A stretch of 43,734 nt of DNA from Nitrospira sp. (GCA_005116835.1 SWDM01000016.1:509730-553463), one strand, 5' to 3'. Positions 24,667 to 33,650 are shown, counted from the first letter of the stretch. Notes: generated by a model not told the origin, from the letters alone. A program made the numbers and translations.

Positions 24667-26262
24667 ATGAATTTTCCCTCGTTTGGACAATTACGGTGGA
24701 TCAGACAGGTCTCTCTCGTCTGCCTGTTGGCATTGCTGATAGGATTGCTGTTCCCACCTGCCCCACGGGCAGAATCAGGGGGCAACTCTTCCGGGCGCGT
24801 CTCCCTCGATTTTAACGACGTTGAACTATCTGTTTTTGTTCGATTTATCAGCGAGCTGACCGGCAAGAACTTCGTCTTGGATGACGTCGTTAAAAAGGCC
24901 GGGGGGAAAATCAGCGTGTACTCGCCTACCAAGGTCACCCACGAGCAGGCATACAGTATGTTCGTGGCGGCGCTCGAGGTCAGCCGACTGGCTGTCATCA
25001 CGAAGGGGAATATTCATCAAATCGTGGCGATGGGGGATCTTCCTCCGGAACGAGGGGCCTTCGTCTATAAACTCAAACATGCCAATGCGACTGACCTTGC
25101 AGCCATCCTGACCAATCTCGTCGCCCGGTCTCAGACCGTGGCGCAGACAGCACCGGGCACCAGGCCACTCTTTAGACCCTTGAGCGAATTCGAAGCCCCT
25201 GTCCAGGTCTTTGCTGACAAGGCCACAAACTCGATTATCATCAGTTCGACCAAGAGCGCCTATACCAAGTTACAGTCCGTTATTCGAGATTTGGATACGC
25301 GTCGGAACCAGGTCTTTGTCGAGGCTGTCATCTTGGAGGTACAGGTCGATCGGCTCAGACAGATCGGCAGTGACCCGATTCAGGTCATCGGTGCAGGTCA
25401 GAGCGGTTCACTGCGGGGTATCGCTGGTCTCAATACCGCACCAGAAAATTTGTCAACCATCGCGCAGGCCATTACTGGCGCTGCAACCGGAGGAGCCATA
25501 TCGGCCCTCAACACGATCAACGTGCGCGCCTTCTTACAGCTGCTGTTGAGCCTCACGGACACGAACGTTCTGTCGACCCCCCAAGTGCTCGCTGCGGATA
25601 ACCAAAAGGCCAAGATCGTCGTGGGTGAAAATCGTCCGTTCCCCACGGGGCAGGCCCAGGGAATTACGGGTGGTACCCAGGTCACGATCGAGCGAAAGGA
25701 TGTCGGCGTCACACTGGAAATTACTCCACAGGTTCTGGAGAACGACCTGATCCGATTAGAAATCAAACAGGAGATTACCGCGATTGCGGAAAATGTCGCA
25801 CAAACGATCGGAGCCACTTCGACCAGCAGCGGCCTCGCGGTCGGACCTACCACGACCAAACGGTCGATGGAAACGACCACCATCGCGAAAGATCAACAGA
25901 CAATCGTCATTGGCGGGCTCGTGCGGGATAACATCATCATCAACGAACGGAAGGTCCCTCTCCTTGGAGATATTCCATTCTTGGGCTGGCTCTTCCGCTT
26001 CGAAAGCCGATCGATCCAGAAACTCAATCTGCTCGTATTCCTGACCCCAACCCTTGTTAGGGATGAGATAGACGTGGTGGAGTTGAATGCCCGTAAATCA
26101 GCAGAATTGGGGACACTGCAGCGAGAAACTCGTATTGAGGAACCCACGAAGCTTAAGCAAGAGGTCTTAGAAAAACTCGATCGCCAGAATGGAGCTCCCC
26201 GTCCCCTTCCGAATACCGTAGATCCGTCCACTCCACTCCAGCCGCCCGTACGACCGGAATAA
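24667..26262 (+). CDS. GspD-like secretin (type II secretion/pilus secretin superfamily)
   Basis: 531 residues. Signal peptide (LVCLLALLIGLLFPPAPRA), then an N0-like domain (SLDFNDVELSVFVRFISELT, GKNFVLDDV), an N1-like domain (FVYKLKHANATDLAAILTNL), and a secretin barrel with VFVEAVILEVQVDRLRQIG, NVLSTPQVLAADNQKA and the hallmark VPLLGDIPFLGWLFR near 440. The C-terminus has a short proline-rich tail. It is shorter than a full GspD (fewer N domains) and lacks GspC/E/F neighbours, so it may serve a dedicated secretion or filament system elsewhere in the genome. The start ATG has no strong ribosome site. Downstream is tRNA-His on the other strand. Confidence 0.92.
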   Translation: MNFPSFGQLRWIRQVSLVCLLALLIGLLFPPAPRAESGGNSSGRVSLDFNDVELSVFVRFISELTGKNFVLDDVVKKAGGKISVYSPTKVTHEQAYSMFVAALEVSRLAVITKGNIHQIVAMGDLPPERGAFVYKLKHANATDLAAILTNLVARSQTVAQTAPGTRPLFRPLSEFEAPVQVFADKATNSIIISSTKSAYTKLQSVIRDLDTRRNQVFVEAVILEVQVDRLRQIGSDPIQVIGAGQSGSLRGIAGLNTAPENLSTIAQAITGAATGGAISALNTINVRAFLQLLLSLTDTNVLSTPQVLAADNQKAKIVVGENRPFPTGQAQGITGGTQVTIERKDVGVTLEITPQVLENDLIRLEIKQEITAIAENVAQTIGATSTSSGLAVGPTTTKRSMETTTIAKDQQTIVIGGLVRDNIIINERKVPLLGDIPFLGWLFRFESRSIQKLNLLVFLTPTLVRDEIDVVELNARKSAELGTLQRETRIEEPTKLKQEVLEKLDRQNGAPRPLPNTVDPSTPLQPPVRPE

Positions 26263-26291
26263 TCTCTGAGTACGAAGGTCTGCCAGGGGTT

Positions 26292-26369
26292 TGGGGTGAG
26301 TGACGGGTTTCGAACCCGCGACCTCCGGATCCACAATCCGGCGCTCTAACCAGCTGAGCTACACCCACC
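26292..26369 (-). tRNA. tRNA-His (GTG)
   Basis: Read on the minus strand, a full cloverleaf is present: acceptor GTGGGTG pairing with CACTCAC, D-arm AGCTCAGCTGGTTAGAGC, anticodon stem CCGGATT-GTG-GATCCGG, and T-arm CGGGTTCGAAACCCG. An encoded G precedes the acceptor stem (the G-1 specific to tRNA-His) and CCA is encoded at the 3' end. It lies 29 bases beyond the secretin stop on the opposite strand. Confidence 0.95.
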
Positions 26370-26523
26370 ACCCAAGGAGTGCGGGGAGCAAGGATCTTAA
26401 CAAAGAGGAGAACGCTGCCGCAACCAGTGGAATCGTCATGGAGTAGGAGTCATTCCTCACTGGAAGAGACCAGCCTCTTCAAATGTCAGCAATTGACCAG
26501 TGACTATTGACGGCTGGTTTCCT

Positions 26524-27237
26524 TCATCCCCTGGCATTGAAGGCCGCCTGCATTTCCTTAAGAATCGCGGCGGCGGCGGCAGCGGGATCCGACGCGTCTC
26601 TGATCGGTCGACCCACCACCAAGTAGTCGGCCCCTGCCGAAATCGCCTGGGTCGGCGTGGTTGCCCTGGCATGATCATCGACACCTTCGCCAACAGGGCG
26701 CACACCTGGTGTGACGATCAGAAATCGCGCACCGACCTTGGAGCGGAGGATCGCCGGCTCCTCGCCCGAAGCTACCACCCCATCGCATCCCACCTCGGAT
26801 GCCAACAGGGCACGCGCGGTCACCAAGTCCTGGACGCTCCGCTGAATACCCATATCGCGAAGATCCTGGCTGTCAAAGTTGGTCAGCACGGTCACGGCTA
26901 ACAGTTTCAGTGTGGACTGGCCGCGACCTTGGACGGCTGCGGCCAACGCCTTGCGATTTGCGTGGACAGTTAAGAATTCCACACCCATCGACGCGACTCG
27001 CGCAGTGGCCCGACGAACGGTCTCTTCGATATCGAGAAACTTGAGATCCAGAAACACCCGCTTCCCTCGCGCGATCAAGTGCTGAACCATCTCCGGTCCA
27101 GCCGCAGTGAAGAGTTCGAGTCCGACTTTCACGAACACGATCTGATCCTGCACGCGATCGAGAAGCCGCTCAGCCTCCTCGCGTGAGGGCACATCGAGGG
27201 CCAGAATTAAACGGTCACGAGCAATGATGGATGACAT
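26524..27237 (-). CDS. pyrF: Orotidine 5'-phosphate decarboxylase
   Basis: 237 residues, the normal length. LILALDVPSREEAERLLDRV opens the barrel. FLDLKFLDIEETV holds the catalytic Lys-Asp pair (family: DxKxxDI). GCDGVVASGEEP and PGVRPVGEG with TPTQAISAGADYLVVGRPI complete the phosphate site. It converts OMP to UMP in pyrimidine synthesis. It is divergent from rpsT with an 86-base shared promoter region. Confidence 0.95.
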   Translation of the reverse strand: MSSIIARDRLILALDVPSREEAERLLDRVQDQIVFVKVGLELFTAAGPEMVQHLIARGKRVFLDLKFLDIEETVRRATARVASMGVEFLTVHANRKALAAAVQGRGQSTLKLLAVTVLTNFDSQDLRDMGIQRSVQDLVTARALLASEVGCDGVVASGEEPAILRSKVGARFLIVTPGVRPVGEGVDDHARATTPTQAISAGADYLVVGRPIRDASDPAAAAAAILKEMQAAFNARG

Positions 27238-27267
27238 AGATTTTTTCCTTTGAAGAATAGCTTACCT

Positions 27268-27297
27268 TGACGCTTCATTGATCCCTATGGTACAAGT
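27268..27297 (+). promoter_or_regulatory. Likely rpsT promoter
   Basis: TTGACG and TACAAG, separated by 18 bases, resemble -35 and -10 boxes. AGAGGAG before the rpsT ATG is a good ribosome site. The position, 27-56 bases before the start of a ribosomal-protein gene, fits. Confidence 0.5.
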
Positions 27298-27323
27298 ACG
27301 CTCTTTTTTTAGAGGAGTATACT

Positions 27324-27602
27324 ATGCCGGTCGTACACAAATCGACGATTCGCCGAGCCCGCCAAGCTGTGAAGCGGCACAACCGTAATCGCGCGACTCT
27401 GGGCGCCCTCAAGAGTCTCGTCAAGAAAGTCCAAGCAGCCGTGGCCGAGAAGAAGACCGACGATGCGAAGACATCCCTGCGCCTCGCCACATCAGCCCTC
27501 GGCAAAGCCGTGACAAAGGGTGTGATGAAACCGAATACGGCATCACGCCGGATTGCTCGCCTCACGCTTCACGTCAACTCTTTGTCTGCTTCCCGCTCGT
27601 AA
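27324..27602 (+). CDS. rpsT: 30S ribosomal protein S20
   Basis: 92 residues, very basic. MPVVHKSTIRRARQAVKRHN is the S20 start, and the body has the family's KTDDAKTSLRLATSALGKAVTKG helix and NTASRRIARL end. S20 binds 16S rRNA early in small-subunit assembly. The last 29 bases overlap the 3' end of holA on the opposite strand. AGAGGAG is six bases upstream. Confidence 0.95.
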   Translation: MPVVHKSTIRRARQAVKRHNRNRATLGALKSLVKKVQAAVAEKKTDDAKTSLRLATSALGKAVTKGVMKPNTASRRIARLTLHVNSLSASRS

Positions 27603-28689
27603 TCGTCCGCACGTTCGAGATGGTTCTCACCTTCATCGGTTGCGGCGCCTCTGCGCCACGGCCGGATGAAGGGGAGCGGACGGTAACTTGTGCGCGATTA
27701 CATAACCGCAACAACAGATCCTCAAGAATTCGCGCAGGACGCCCCCCACTGCCACCCTTCAGCTTCGCGTCAGCATCCAAAAATAACCGAAGCGCCTCGT
27801 ACAGGTGGACGTCGGGGAACTGATCGAGAAACGCCCGCACCTTGTAGGGGTCCATCCGCAACGTCCGAGCAGCCTCCCCCTCACGGCCCCCTTGCCTGGC
27901 GGCTTCCTTGACCTTCCACAGTCTCCGATATTGCCAGGCTAGTGAGCCGAGAATTCTCAGTGGCGCCTCACCTGCCTCCAGATTCCTGGCCAGAATCGCC
28001 AACACCCGCCCGCGATTTCTCTCGCCGATCGCCAACGTCAGATCGAACACCGAAGCGCCTGGTTCCGTTCCACGCAGAGTCGCCACATCGACGGCTGTGA
28101 CCGTCTGTCCCGGTGAGACATAGGCAGCCAACTTTTCCAGTTCACGCCGGACCGAATAGAGCGAACCTCCACAAGCTTCTTTCAGCAACTCGAACGCCTC
28201 TTCATTGAGCCGGACCCCGACCCGTTCGGCATCCTGATTGAGCCAAGGAAGCCAATGCGCCTCACGGAGAGGAGCGCAATCGACGGTCACTGCCGCCTTC
28301 GCCAGAGCCTGCGTAAACTTGAGCCGTCCATCAAGTTTCTGCGCCAGAAAAATCACGGATGCGGATTCATTCGGTTCCTTCAGATAGGGGAGGATCGCCT
28401 CGCATTCACGAGCAGAGAGTTTATCGGTCGCCTTCACCACTACCACTCGCCGAGCCGCAAACACAGCTGCCTCCGAAGCACAGGAAACGATCTTCGCCCC
28501 GCTCACATCGTCTCCATAGAACAAATCGCTATTGAAGTCGCTCTCACCCTCTCCCAACAAGGCGGACCTCAATGAGTCCAACGCCATATCACGCAGCAAA
28601 TCCTCCTCACCGACGATCATGTACAGCGGCGCGAACGTGCCTTGTGCAAGCTGTGTTTTGAGCTGAGCAAGAGAAATAGACGAGGCCAT
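27574..28689 (-). CDS. holA: DNA polymerase III subunit delta
   Basis: 371 residues with the delta pattern: APLYMIVGEEDLLRDMALD, FAARRVVVVKATDKLSARECEAIL, ASVIFLAQKLDGRLKFTQAL, and the second domain AGEAPLRILGSLAWQYRRLWKVKE. Delta opens the beta clamp in the clamp loader. The C-terminal 35 residues (after LLRLCN) are an extension beyond typical HolA, and this part overlaps rpsT antisense by 29 bases. It is the last gene of the leuS-lptE-holA transcript. Confidence 0.9.
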   Translation of the reverse strand: MASSISLAQLKTQLAQGTFAPLYMIVGEEDLLRDMALDSLRSALLGEGESDFNSDLFYGDDVSGAKIVSCASEAAVFAARRVVVVKATDKLSARECEAILPYLKEPNESASVIFLAQKLDGRLKFTQALAKAAVTVDCAPLREAHWLPWLNQDAERVGVRLNEEAFELLKEACGGSLYSVRRELEKLAAYVSPGQTVTAVDVATLRGTEPGASVFDLTLAIGERNRGRVLAILARNLEAGEAPLRILGSLAWQYRRLWKVKEAARQGGREGEAARTLRMDPYKVRAFLDQFPDVHLYEALRLFLDADAKLKGGSGGRPARILEDLLLRLCNRAQVTVRSPSSGRGAEAPQPMKVRTISNVRTITSGKQTKS

Positions 28690-28703
28690 AGTGGATATCC
28701 GAT

Positions 28704-29330
28704 TTATTTGACGGTGGTGTCCGAGGTATCCGAGGACGGATCTTTATTCGGCTTTACGAGCAGCCCCGATTCTAACTGGAGCAGAAAGCGGGAAGCCAGA
28801 TCTTCGGCGATAAAACGGCCCGCTTGTTCCAAAGCCCGGTTCTGCAGGACGCGATTAAATTGCAGGTCGGGCGTTACGAAGAACTCCGAGGCGCCCTTGG
28901 CCGTTTGTGCCCAGACGAGACGTTTCGTCCTAGTCTCCTCCACTTTGACAATTACCACGACCTCTGCGCGGCTTTCGAGCGTGGTGGTCTGGCTAAAACT
29001 GAGCGTTGGAAGACTGACCGAGAGAATCTGCCCGGAGAGTACAAGATCGGCCGCCTCATCCTCCTGAACGATCTGGGCCCCGCTACCGGAGGAAAACTCA
29101 TGGCGCAGATAATTCGTATAGCGGGTTTCTAAATTTGGCTCAAAGGTTTTGTTCTCCAACGGCAATACGACCAGCCGCGGTGGTGGAACCCTTAGAGAAG
29201 AAGTCTCTGCAGCCCCCCCGATCGTAGGCCCGGCTCCCTCCACACGGAACTGATAACCGCACGCGCCCAGAAGTGCAAGGGTCAGACACAGTGCTGAGAT
29301 CTGAGTGCTGAGAATAGAAAGAGACCACAC
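28704..29330 (-). CDS. lptE: LPS-assembly lipoprotein LptE
   Basis: Start uncertain. From the GTG at 29330 the protein is 208 residues and opens with VWSLSILSTQISALCLTLAL and then the lipobox LLGAC (Cys at about 24). The first half of this signal is encoded by the period-7 repeat at 29289. The mature part has the LptE pattern: YQFRVEG, VVLPLENKTFEPNLETRYTN, AADLVLSGQILSVSLPTLSF and a QFNRVLQNRALEQAGRFIAEDL helix. LptE plugs LptD and helps insert lipopolysaccharide. Its position between leuS and holA is the classic gene order. The n-region lacks a positive charge from this start, so an upstream non-ATG start is possible. Confidence 0.85.
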   Translation of the reverse strand: MWSLSILSTQISALCLTLALLGACGYQFRVEGAGPTIGGAAETSSLRVPPPRLVVLPLENKTFEPNLETRYTNYLRHEFSSGSGAQIVQEDEAADLVLSGQILSVSLPTLSFSQTTTLESRAEVVVIVKVEETRTKRLVWAQTAKGASEFFVTPDLQFNRVLQNRALEQAGRFIAEDLASRFLLQLESGLLVKPNKDPSSDTSDTTVK

Positions 29331-29386
29331 TCTCTCGATCCGAATCGCACCATTTTTAGTCTCAGCACTCAGCACCCAGCACTCCC
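29289..29386. repeat. Period-7 palindrome between leuS and lptE
   Basis: Left arm CAGTGCTGAGATCTGAGTGC (29289-29308, extending to 29313). The right arm is the inverse, CTCAGCACTCAGCACCCAGC, at 29361-29380 and on to 29386. The spacer is about 45 bases. The unit is the same as at 1121 and 33616. The right arm abuts the leuS stop codon and the left arm lies in the lptE signal-peptide codons. Confidence 0.85.
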
Positions 29387-31822
29387 TTAGATGACAAAAT
29401 TGATGAGCTTTTTCTCCACATAGATCACTTTTTTGGGCTCGTGGCCCTGCAACCACTCCGCAACCTGCCCACGAGCCAATCCTTCAACCTGCTCGCGGGA
29501 GGCATCGGCTCCCACTTCGAGTTTGGCCCGCAGCTTCCCATTCACCTGGATCGGAATGGTCAACCGGTCGCTCACGGTCATGGCCGGATCAAAGACCGGC
29601 CATGGCTGCTGGGAGACGCTCGGCTTGTGACCCAGTTTCTCCCACAGCTGCTCACAGAGATGTGGCGCAAAGGGAGACAGGATAAGTACAAACGGTTCCA
29701 ACAGGGCCCGGGGCCGCTGCTCCAGCTTTGTCATTTCGTTGGTGAAGACCATCATTTGCGAAATAGCGGTGTTGAACCGCAAGTCCTCAATGTCCTCCGT
29801 CACCTTCTTGATGGTCTGATGCAGCAGGCGGAGTTGATCAAGGGTCGGATCATAGCCACCGACGGCCGGGCTCAGCGCGCCGTCTTCATTGGCAATCAAC
29901 CGCCAGACGCGGTCAAGGAACCGAGTGATTCCTTCCACGCCCCTCGTATTCCAAGGCTTCACAGCCTCCAGGGGCCCCATAAACATTTCATAGAGCCGGA
30001 CCGCATCGGCCCCGAACTGGTCCATGATCTCGTCGGGATTCACGACGTTGCCTCGGGATTTCGACATCTTCTGGTTGTCTTCTCCCAGCACCATTCCCTG
30101 ATGCACCAGCTTCTTAAACGGCTCCGGCGTACTGACCGCCCCGATGTCGTACAGAACCTTGTGCCAAAACCGCGAATAGAGCAAATGCAGCACGGCATGT
30201 TCGCTACCGCCGATATAGAGATCCACCGGCATCCAGTACCGTTCCTGCGCCGGATCGACGAGTTGCGCCTGATTCTTCGGGTCGATAAATCGCAGGTAAT
30301 ACCAGCAGGAGCCGGCCCACTGAGGCATCGTGTTGGTTTCACGGAGCGCTGCCGCTCCACTGATCGGGTCGGTGGTCGTCAGCCAGTCGGTGAGATTCGC
30401 GAGCGGGCTTTCACCGTTCCCCGACGGTTTAAAGTTGTTGGTCTTCGGCAACAATATCGGCAGTTGCTCTTCTGGGAGGGGAATAGCTTGGCCGTCGACC
30501 CACACAATCGGAAAAGGCTCGCCCCAGTACCGCTGGCGGGCAAACAGCCAGTCCCGCAACTTATAGTTCACGGCTTTGCGGCCCTTACCTTGCGATGCTA
30601 TCCAAGCTGTGATCTTTGGAATGGCGTCAGCCGGTGTCAACCCATTGATGGTAAAGTTTCCGTCCGGCGTCGTGGAATTCACCACGATCCCCTTGTCGGT
30701 CACCACGAAGGCTTCGTGTTCAACCTGACCGCCTGCGATTACTTCGCGGATCGGCAAACCATAAGTTTTCGCAAAGGCCCAGTCTCGCTCATCGTGCGCC
30801 GGCACCGCCATAATGGCCCCGGTTCCATAACCCATCAACACGTAATCGGCAATCCAAATGGGCAGCGGCTCCTTGTTCACCGGATTCACCGCATAGCCGC
30901 CGGTAAAAACCCCGGTCTTTTCTTTTTCAAGTTCCTGCCGTTGGAGATCGCTTTTTCTGGCTGCCGCTTCGCGATAGGCGGCAACCTCAAGGCGACGATC
31001 AGCAGTTGTCACAACCGTCACGAGCGGATGCTCCGGGGACAACACCATATAGGTCGCGCCGAACAGGGTATCAGGCCTCGTCGTAAAGACCCGAACCCTA
31101 CCAGGAGCGCCGACAAGATCGAACTCGACTTCTGCGCCGATCGATCGGCCGATCCAATTTTTCTGCATCTCCAATGTACTGGCAGGCCATTCGACCAGCT
31201 TCAAGTCTTCAAGTAGGCGATCGGCATAGGCCGTGATCTTCAACACCCACTGACGCATCGGCTTGCGCACCACATCGAACCCGCCGACCTCACTCTTTCC
31301 ATCGACAATTTCTTCATTGGCCAGCACCGTCCCCAGCGCGGGACACCAGTTCACCGGCACTTCTGCTACGTAGGCCAGGCCTCGCTCGAACAGTTTCAGG
31401 AAGATCCACTGTGTCCAGCGATAGTATTCCGGATCGATCGTGCTGATCTCACGTTCCCAATCGTAGGAGAGACCTACACGCTTCATCTGACGCTTGAAGG
31501 TCGCGATGTTTTCGGCTGTCGTAACGACCGGATGGATTCCGGTCTTCACCGCATACTGTTCAGCTGGGAGCCCGAATGCGTCCCACCCCATCGGATGCAA
31601 CACATTGAAGCCCCTCATACGCTTGTAGCGAGACACGATGTCGGTCGCGGTGTAGCCTTCAAGGTGGCCGACGTGGAGGCCGGAACCGGATGGATAGGGG
31701 AACATATCGAGGCAATAGAATTTTGGCTTGGCCCGGTCGTCAGCCACGCGGAAGGTCCGGTGCTGTTCCCAATAGGCCTGCCACTTCACTTCAAGGGCGT
31801 GATGATCGTAGGTCTTGCTCAT
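29387..31822 (-). CDS. leuS: Leucyl-tRNA synthetase
   Basis: 811 residues. The class I HIGH equivalent is HVGHLEGYT near residue 50, and [10 protein letters not shown] is at about 580. The editing (CP1) domain has [14 protein letters not shown] and [19 protein letters not shown]; its Thr-rich pocket ([16 protein letters not shown]) is intact. The C-terminal tail ends in [13 protein letters not shown]. The enzyme charges tRNA-Leu and hydrolyses mis-charged products. It is the first gene of the leuS-lptE-holA operon. Confidence 0.97.
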   Translation of the reverse strand: MSKTYDHHALEVKWQAYWEQHRTFRVADDRAKPKFYCLDMFPYPSGSGLHVGHLEGYTATDIVSRYKRMRGFNVLHPMGWDAFGLPAEQYAVKTGIHPVVTTAENIATFKRQMKRVGLSYDWEREISTIDPEYYRWTQWIFLKLFERGLAYVAEVPVNWCPALGTVLANEEIVDGKSEVGGFDVVRKPMRQWVLKITAYADRLLEDLKLVEWPASTLEMQKNWIGRSIGAEVEFDLVGAPGRVRVFTTRPDTLFGATYMVLSPEHPLVTVVTTADRRLEVAAYREAAARKSDLQRQELEKEKTGVFTGGYAVNPVNKEPLPIWIADYVLMGYGTGAIMAVPAHDERDWAFAKTYGLPIREVIAGGQVEHEAFVVTDKGIVVNSTTPDGNFTINGLTPADAIPKITAWIASQGKGRKAVNYKLRDWLFARQRYWGEPFPIVWVDGQAIPLPEEQLPILLPKTNNFKPSGNGESPLANLTDWLTTTDPISGAAALRETNTMPQWAGSCWYYLRFIDPKNQAQLVDPAQERYWMPVDLYIGGSEHAVLHLLYSRFWHKVLYDIGAVSTPEPFKKLVHQGMVLGEDNQKMSKSRGNVVNPDEIMDQFGADAVRLYEMFMGPLEAVKPWNTRGVEGITRFLDRVWRLIANEDGALSPAVGGYDPTLDQLRLLHQTIKKVTEDIEDLRFNTAISQMMVFTNEMTKLEQRPRALLEPFVLILSPFAPHLCEQLWEKLGHKPSVSQQPWPVFDPAMTVSDRLTIPIQVNGKLRAKLEVGADASREQVEGLARGQVAEWLQGHEPKKVIYVEKKLINFVI

Positions 31823-31917
31823 ACTGACATTGAATCGTACTTGTCTTGAAAAAGAGGATGGACTCTAACATAGCCCGGTGGGAGCAACAAGAATCGGCCA
31901 TGGAGGGGTTTACATGG

Positions 31918-31951
31918 AACAGGCCGGTCTTCGCAGGAAGACTGGCCTGTT
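31918..31951. terminator. Hairpin downstream of the beta-barrel gene
   Basis: AACAGGCCGGTCTTC and its near-inverse GAAGACTGGCCTGTT form a stem with one mismatch and a four-base loop. It lies 20 bases beyond the barrel gene's stop. There is no T run, so intrinsic termination is uncertain. Confidence 0.5.
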
Positions 31952-31970
31952 GATGCAGGTGAAATGGTCT

Positions 31971-32627
31971 CTAGAAATGATACGCGACGCCGAACACAAA
32001 GTTATGCGCGTTATAGTTTACCGACAGTTCATGTCCCTCAAATCCCATGAAATCATCGTACTTTAGACGGGCATGATTGAACTTCCATTCCCCAAAAACC
32101 GCCAGGTGTGTCGTCATCCGATACCTCAACCCGAGTTGGGTGTTCAGTCCTGGCCCTCCCCCACTACTGGCACCATCGCCAACCGAAAAGCGAGAAAAGT
32201 TAAACCCTAACCCTATTCCGGCGTAGGGCTCGAACGCTCCCATTTGATGCCTCACCACGATGTTCGCCGGAGCCCAGGTCCAGACATTCAAGTGCCCCCC
32301 AGGTGCGGTTAGGAAGTTGATGCCTCCTAGAGTTGTCACGTGTTGTTGCTTAAGATAAGGCGTCGTTTTGAATACTTCGGTTTCGACCCCTAGCCACTTC
32401 AGCGACTCAAAGTAGTATCCCAATTTGGCACCGTACATCAGGGAACTCCTCAACAATTGGTCGTTCTCATCGAAGGTGCTCCCTTCTCTACTGAACTCCA
32501 CATTGGTAAGACTTTGAGGAATGTTCACACCCACTTGACCCGCGACATACATTTCGGCCTTGGCCAGAGAACTAGTGAGAGCCAGAAGAAGGGAGAGAAG
32601 AGCGAACGCGGAGAGCCGTGCTGTCAT
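31971..32627 (-). CDS. Outer-membrane beta-barrel protein
   Basis: 218 residues from the ATG at 32627; the ATG at 32654 is the alternative, but it lies against an inserted element. The signal peptide MTARLSAFALLSLLLALTSS ends at AKA/EM. The mature domain opens with MYVAGQVGVNIPQSLTNVEF and has strands GAKLGYYFESLKWLGVETEV, EPYAGIGLGFNFSRFS and HLAVFGEWKFNHARLKYDDF. It ends FGVAYHF with the barrel-type terminal Phe. It looks like a small OmpA/OmpW-type or porin-like eight-stranded barrel, similar in plan to the gene at 15015. The role is unknown. A 98-bp mobile element lies 31 bases upstream of this ATG. Confidence 0.8.
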   Translation of the reverse strand: MTARLSAFALLSLLLALTSSLAKAEMYVAGQVGVNIPQSLTNVEFSREGSTFDENDQLLRSSLMYGAKLGYYFESLKWLGVETEVFKTTPYLKQQHVTTLGGINFLTAPGGHLNVWTWAPANIVVRHQMGAFEPYAGIGLGFNFSRFSVGDGASSGGGPGLNTQLGLRYRMTTHLAVFGEWKFNHARLKYDDFMGFEGHELSVNYNAHNFVFGVAYHF

Positions 32628-32657
32628 CCATTTACCCAAGATGAGGGTCTCCATTAG

Positions 32658-32755
32658 GGAAGGTCTGATTAATTCAGATTTCCGTGCAGACTCCAGTCAA
32701 ATTCCCTGTGTTCTGCATCTTGCCCGAGCGAAAACGAGAATTAATCAGACCTTCC
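32658..32755. mobile_element. IS5-group MITE
   Basis: A 98-bp element with perfect 17-bp inverted ends (GGAAGGTCTGATTAATT) and no gene. TTAG occurs directly outside both ends (32654-32657 and 32756-32759), a 4-bp target duplication of the YTAR type used by IS5-group insertion sequences. The GGAAGG terminus also matches what I recall of IS5 ends. It sits at the start region of the beta-barrel gene and may have altered its expression. Confidence 0.8.
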
Positions 32756-32858
32756 TTAGATTGGAAGTCGTCTGGCTAACAACCAGCGCATACTATCCAA
32801 CTGAAACCCTCACAACAAGAGAAACTATTCGGCGTCCTGTACAACTAGGACAAACCCT

Positions 32859-32936
32859 GTCTGGCTCATCTGGTTTGTTTAGTTCATTTAGTTGGTCTGG
32901 TTAAACCAAACAAACGAGACAAACCAAATAACGGGA
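32859..32936. repeat. Period-9 palindrome, copy 3
   Basis: Units CTGGCTCAT, CTGGTTTGT, TTAGTTCAT, TTAGTTGGT, CTGGTTAAA, then the inverted right arm CCAAACAAA, CGAGACAAA, CCAAATAAC. Same design and close relatives at 6431 and 8904. It begins about 100 bases from the IS5-type element and ends near the HAD gene's stop. Confidence 0.8.
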
Positions 32937-32951
32937 TTCTTCGGCACCCTG

Positions 32952-33650
32952 CTAAATCACAGGCCGTCCGTTAAGGAGTAAGGAAAAACCTGCCACCGAG
33001 ACGAACTGAGGGAGCGGGGCGGGAGGCAGCTGAGAACTCGATTTGGCACTATGAATGAGGTGAACGACGCCAAAACGTTGTGCCGCAACCAAGCAGCCTT
33101 CGTCATCATCCATGAAGAGAGACCTTGCCGGATCGAATCCCAACAACCGCTGACAATTAGGCCAATACTCCGGACGCATTTTTAAATAACCCACTTCAAA
33201 CGCATTCACGATGCGATCCACATGCCGATCGAGCCCGGTCTTGGCAACTTTCACCAACACACCCGCATCGTGCGCATTCGTCACAATCGTCACTCGCTTC
33301 CCAAGCTGGCGAAGATAGCGCAAAAATTCCTCCGCACCGGGCAGAAATCCGATCATGTGGTCCAGTTCCTTATGCATTGCCACGACATCGATGCCCACCT
33401 GCTTAGTCCAGTAATGCAGATCGGTCCAGGCCAATTCGCCTTCGACGGACCGATACATAGCCATTAACCGATCTCGCGAGTCCTCGAAGGTGAGGCTGTG
33501 GAGCGCGGCATAGCGACGCGGCAACTCTTCTTCGAAAAAGAAGTTGTCGAAATGGCGGTCCAGCAATGTGCCATCCATGTCGAGCAAAACATCGTCAATC
33601 TCATCCCAATGGAGGGAGTGCTGAGTGCTGAGTGCTGGGTATTGGGTCAT
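32952..33650 (-). CDS. HAD-superfamily hydrolase
   Basis: 232 residues. Motif I is DVLLDMDGTLLD near 20-31, giving the nucleophile Asp and general acid. Motif II is KRVTIVTNAHDAG at about 115, and MRPEYWPNCQ with SLFMDDDEGCLVAA supplies the Lys/Asp of motifs III and IV. It resembles GMP/IMP 5'-nucleotidase (YrfG) type HADs: a cap between motifs I and II and a Mg-dependent phosphatase role. The first 11 residues (MTQYPALSTQH) are encoded by the period-7 repeat at 33616; no other start is available before motif I. It is divergent from der. Confidence 0.88.
   Translation of the reverse strand: MTQYPALSTQHSLHWDEIDDVLLDMDGTLLDRHFDNFFFEEELPRRYAALHSLTFEDSRDRLMAMYRSVEGELAWTDLHYWTKQVGIDVVAMHKELDHMIGFLPGAEEFLRYLRQLGKRVTIVTNAHDAGVLVKVAKTGLDRHVDRIVNAFEVGYLKMRPEYWPNCQRLLGFDPARSLFMDDDEGCLVAAQRFGVVHLIHSAKSSSQLPPAPLPQFVSVAGFSLLLNGRPVI
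33616..33643. repeat. Period-7 array at the HAD start
   Basis: GAGTGCTGAGTGCTGAGTGC followed by a degenerate unit. It is a single-arm array with the same unit as 1121 and 29289, placed inside the first codons of the HAD gene. Confidence 0.8.

Larger units (their letters stand above)
32655..32951. other. Intergenic region with two repeat elements
   Basis: About 297 bases between the beta-barrel and HAD genes. It contains the IS5-type element (32658-32755), about 100 bases of otherwise unremarkable sequence, and the period-9 palindrome (32859-32936). Confidence 0.7.

Noticed and set aside
29441-31216. 591-codon plus-strand frame opposite leuS
   Set aside because: It is entirely antisense to leuS, whose catalytic motifs are intact; long antisense frames are common in GC-rich genes.
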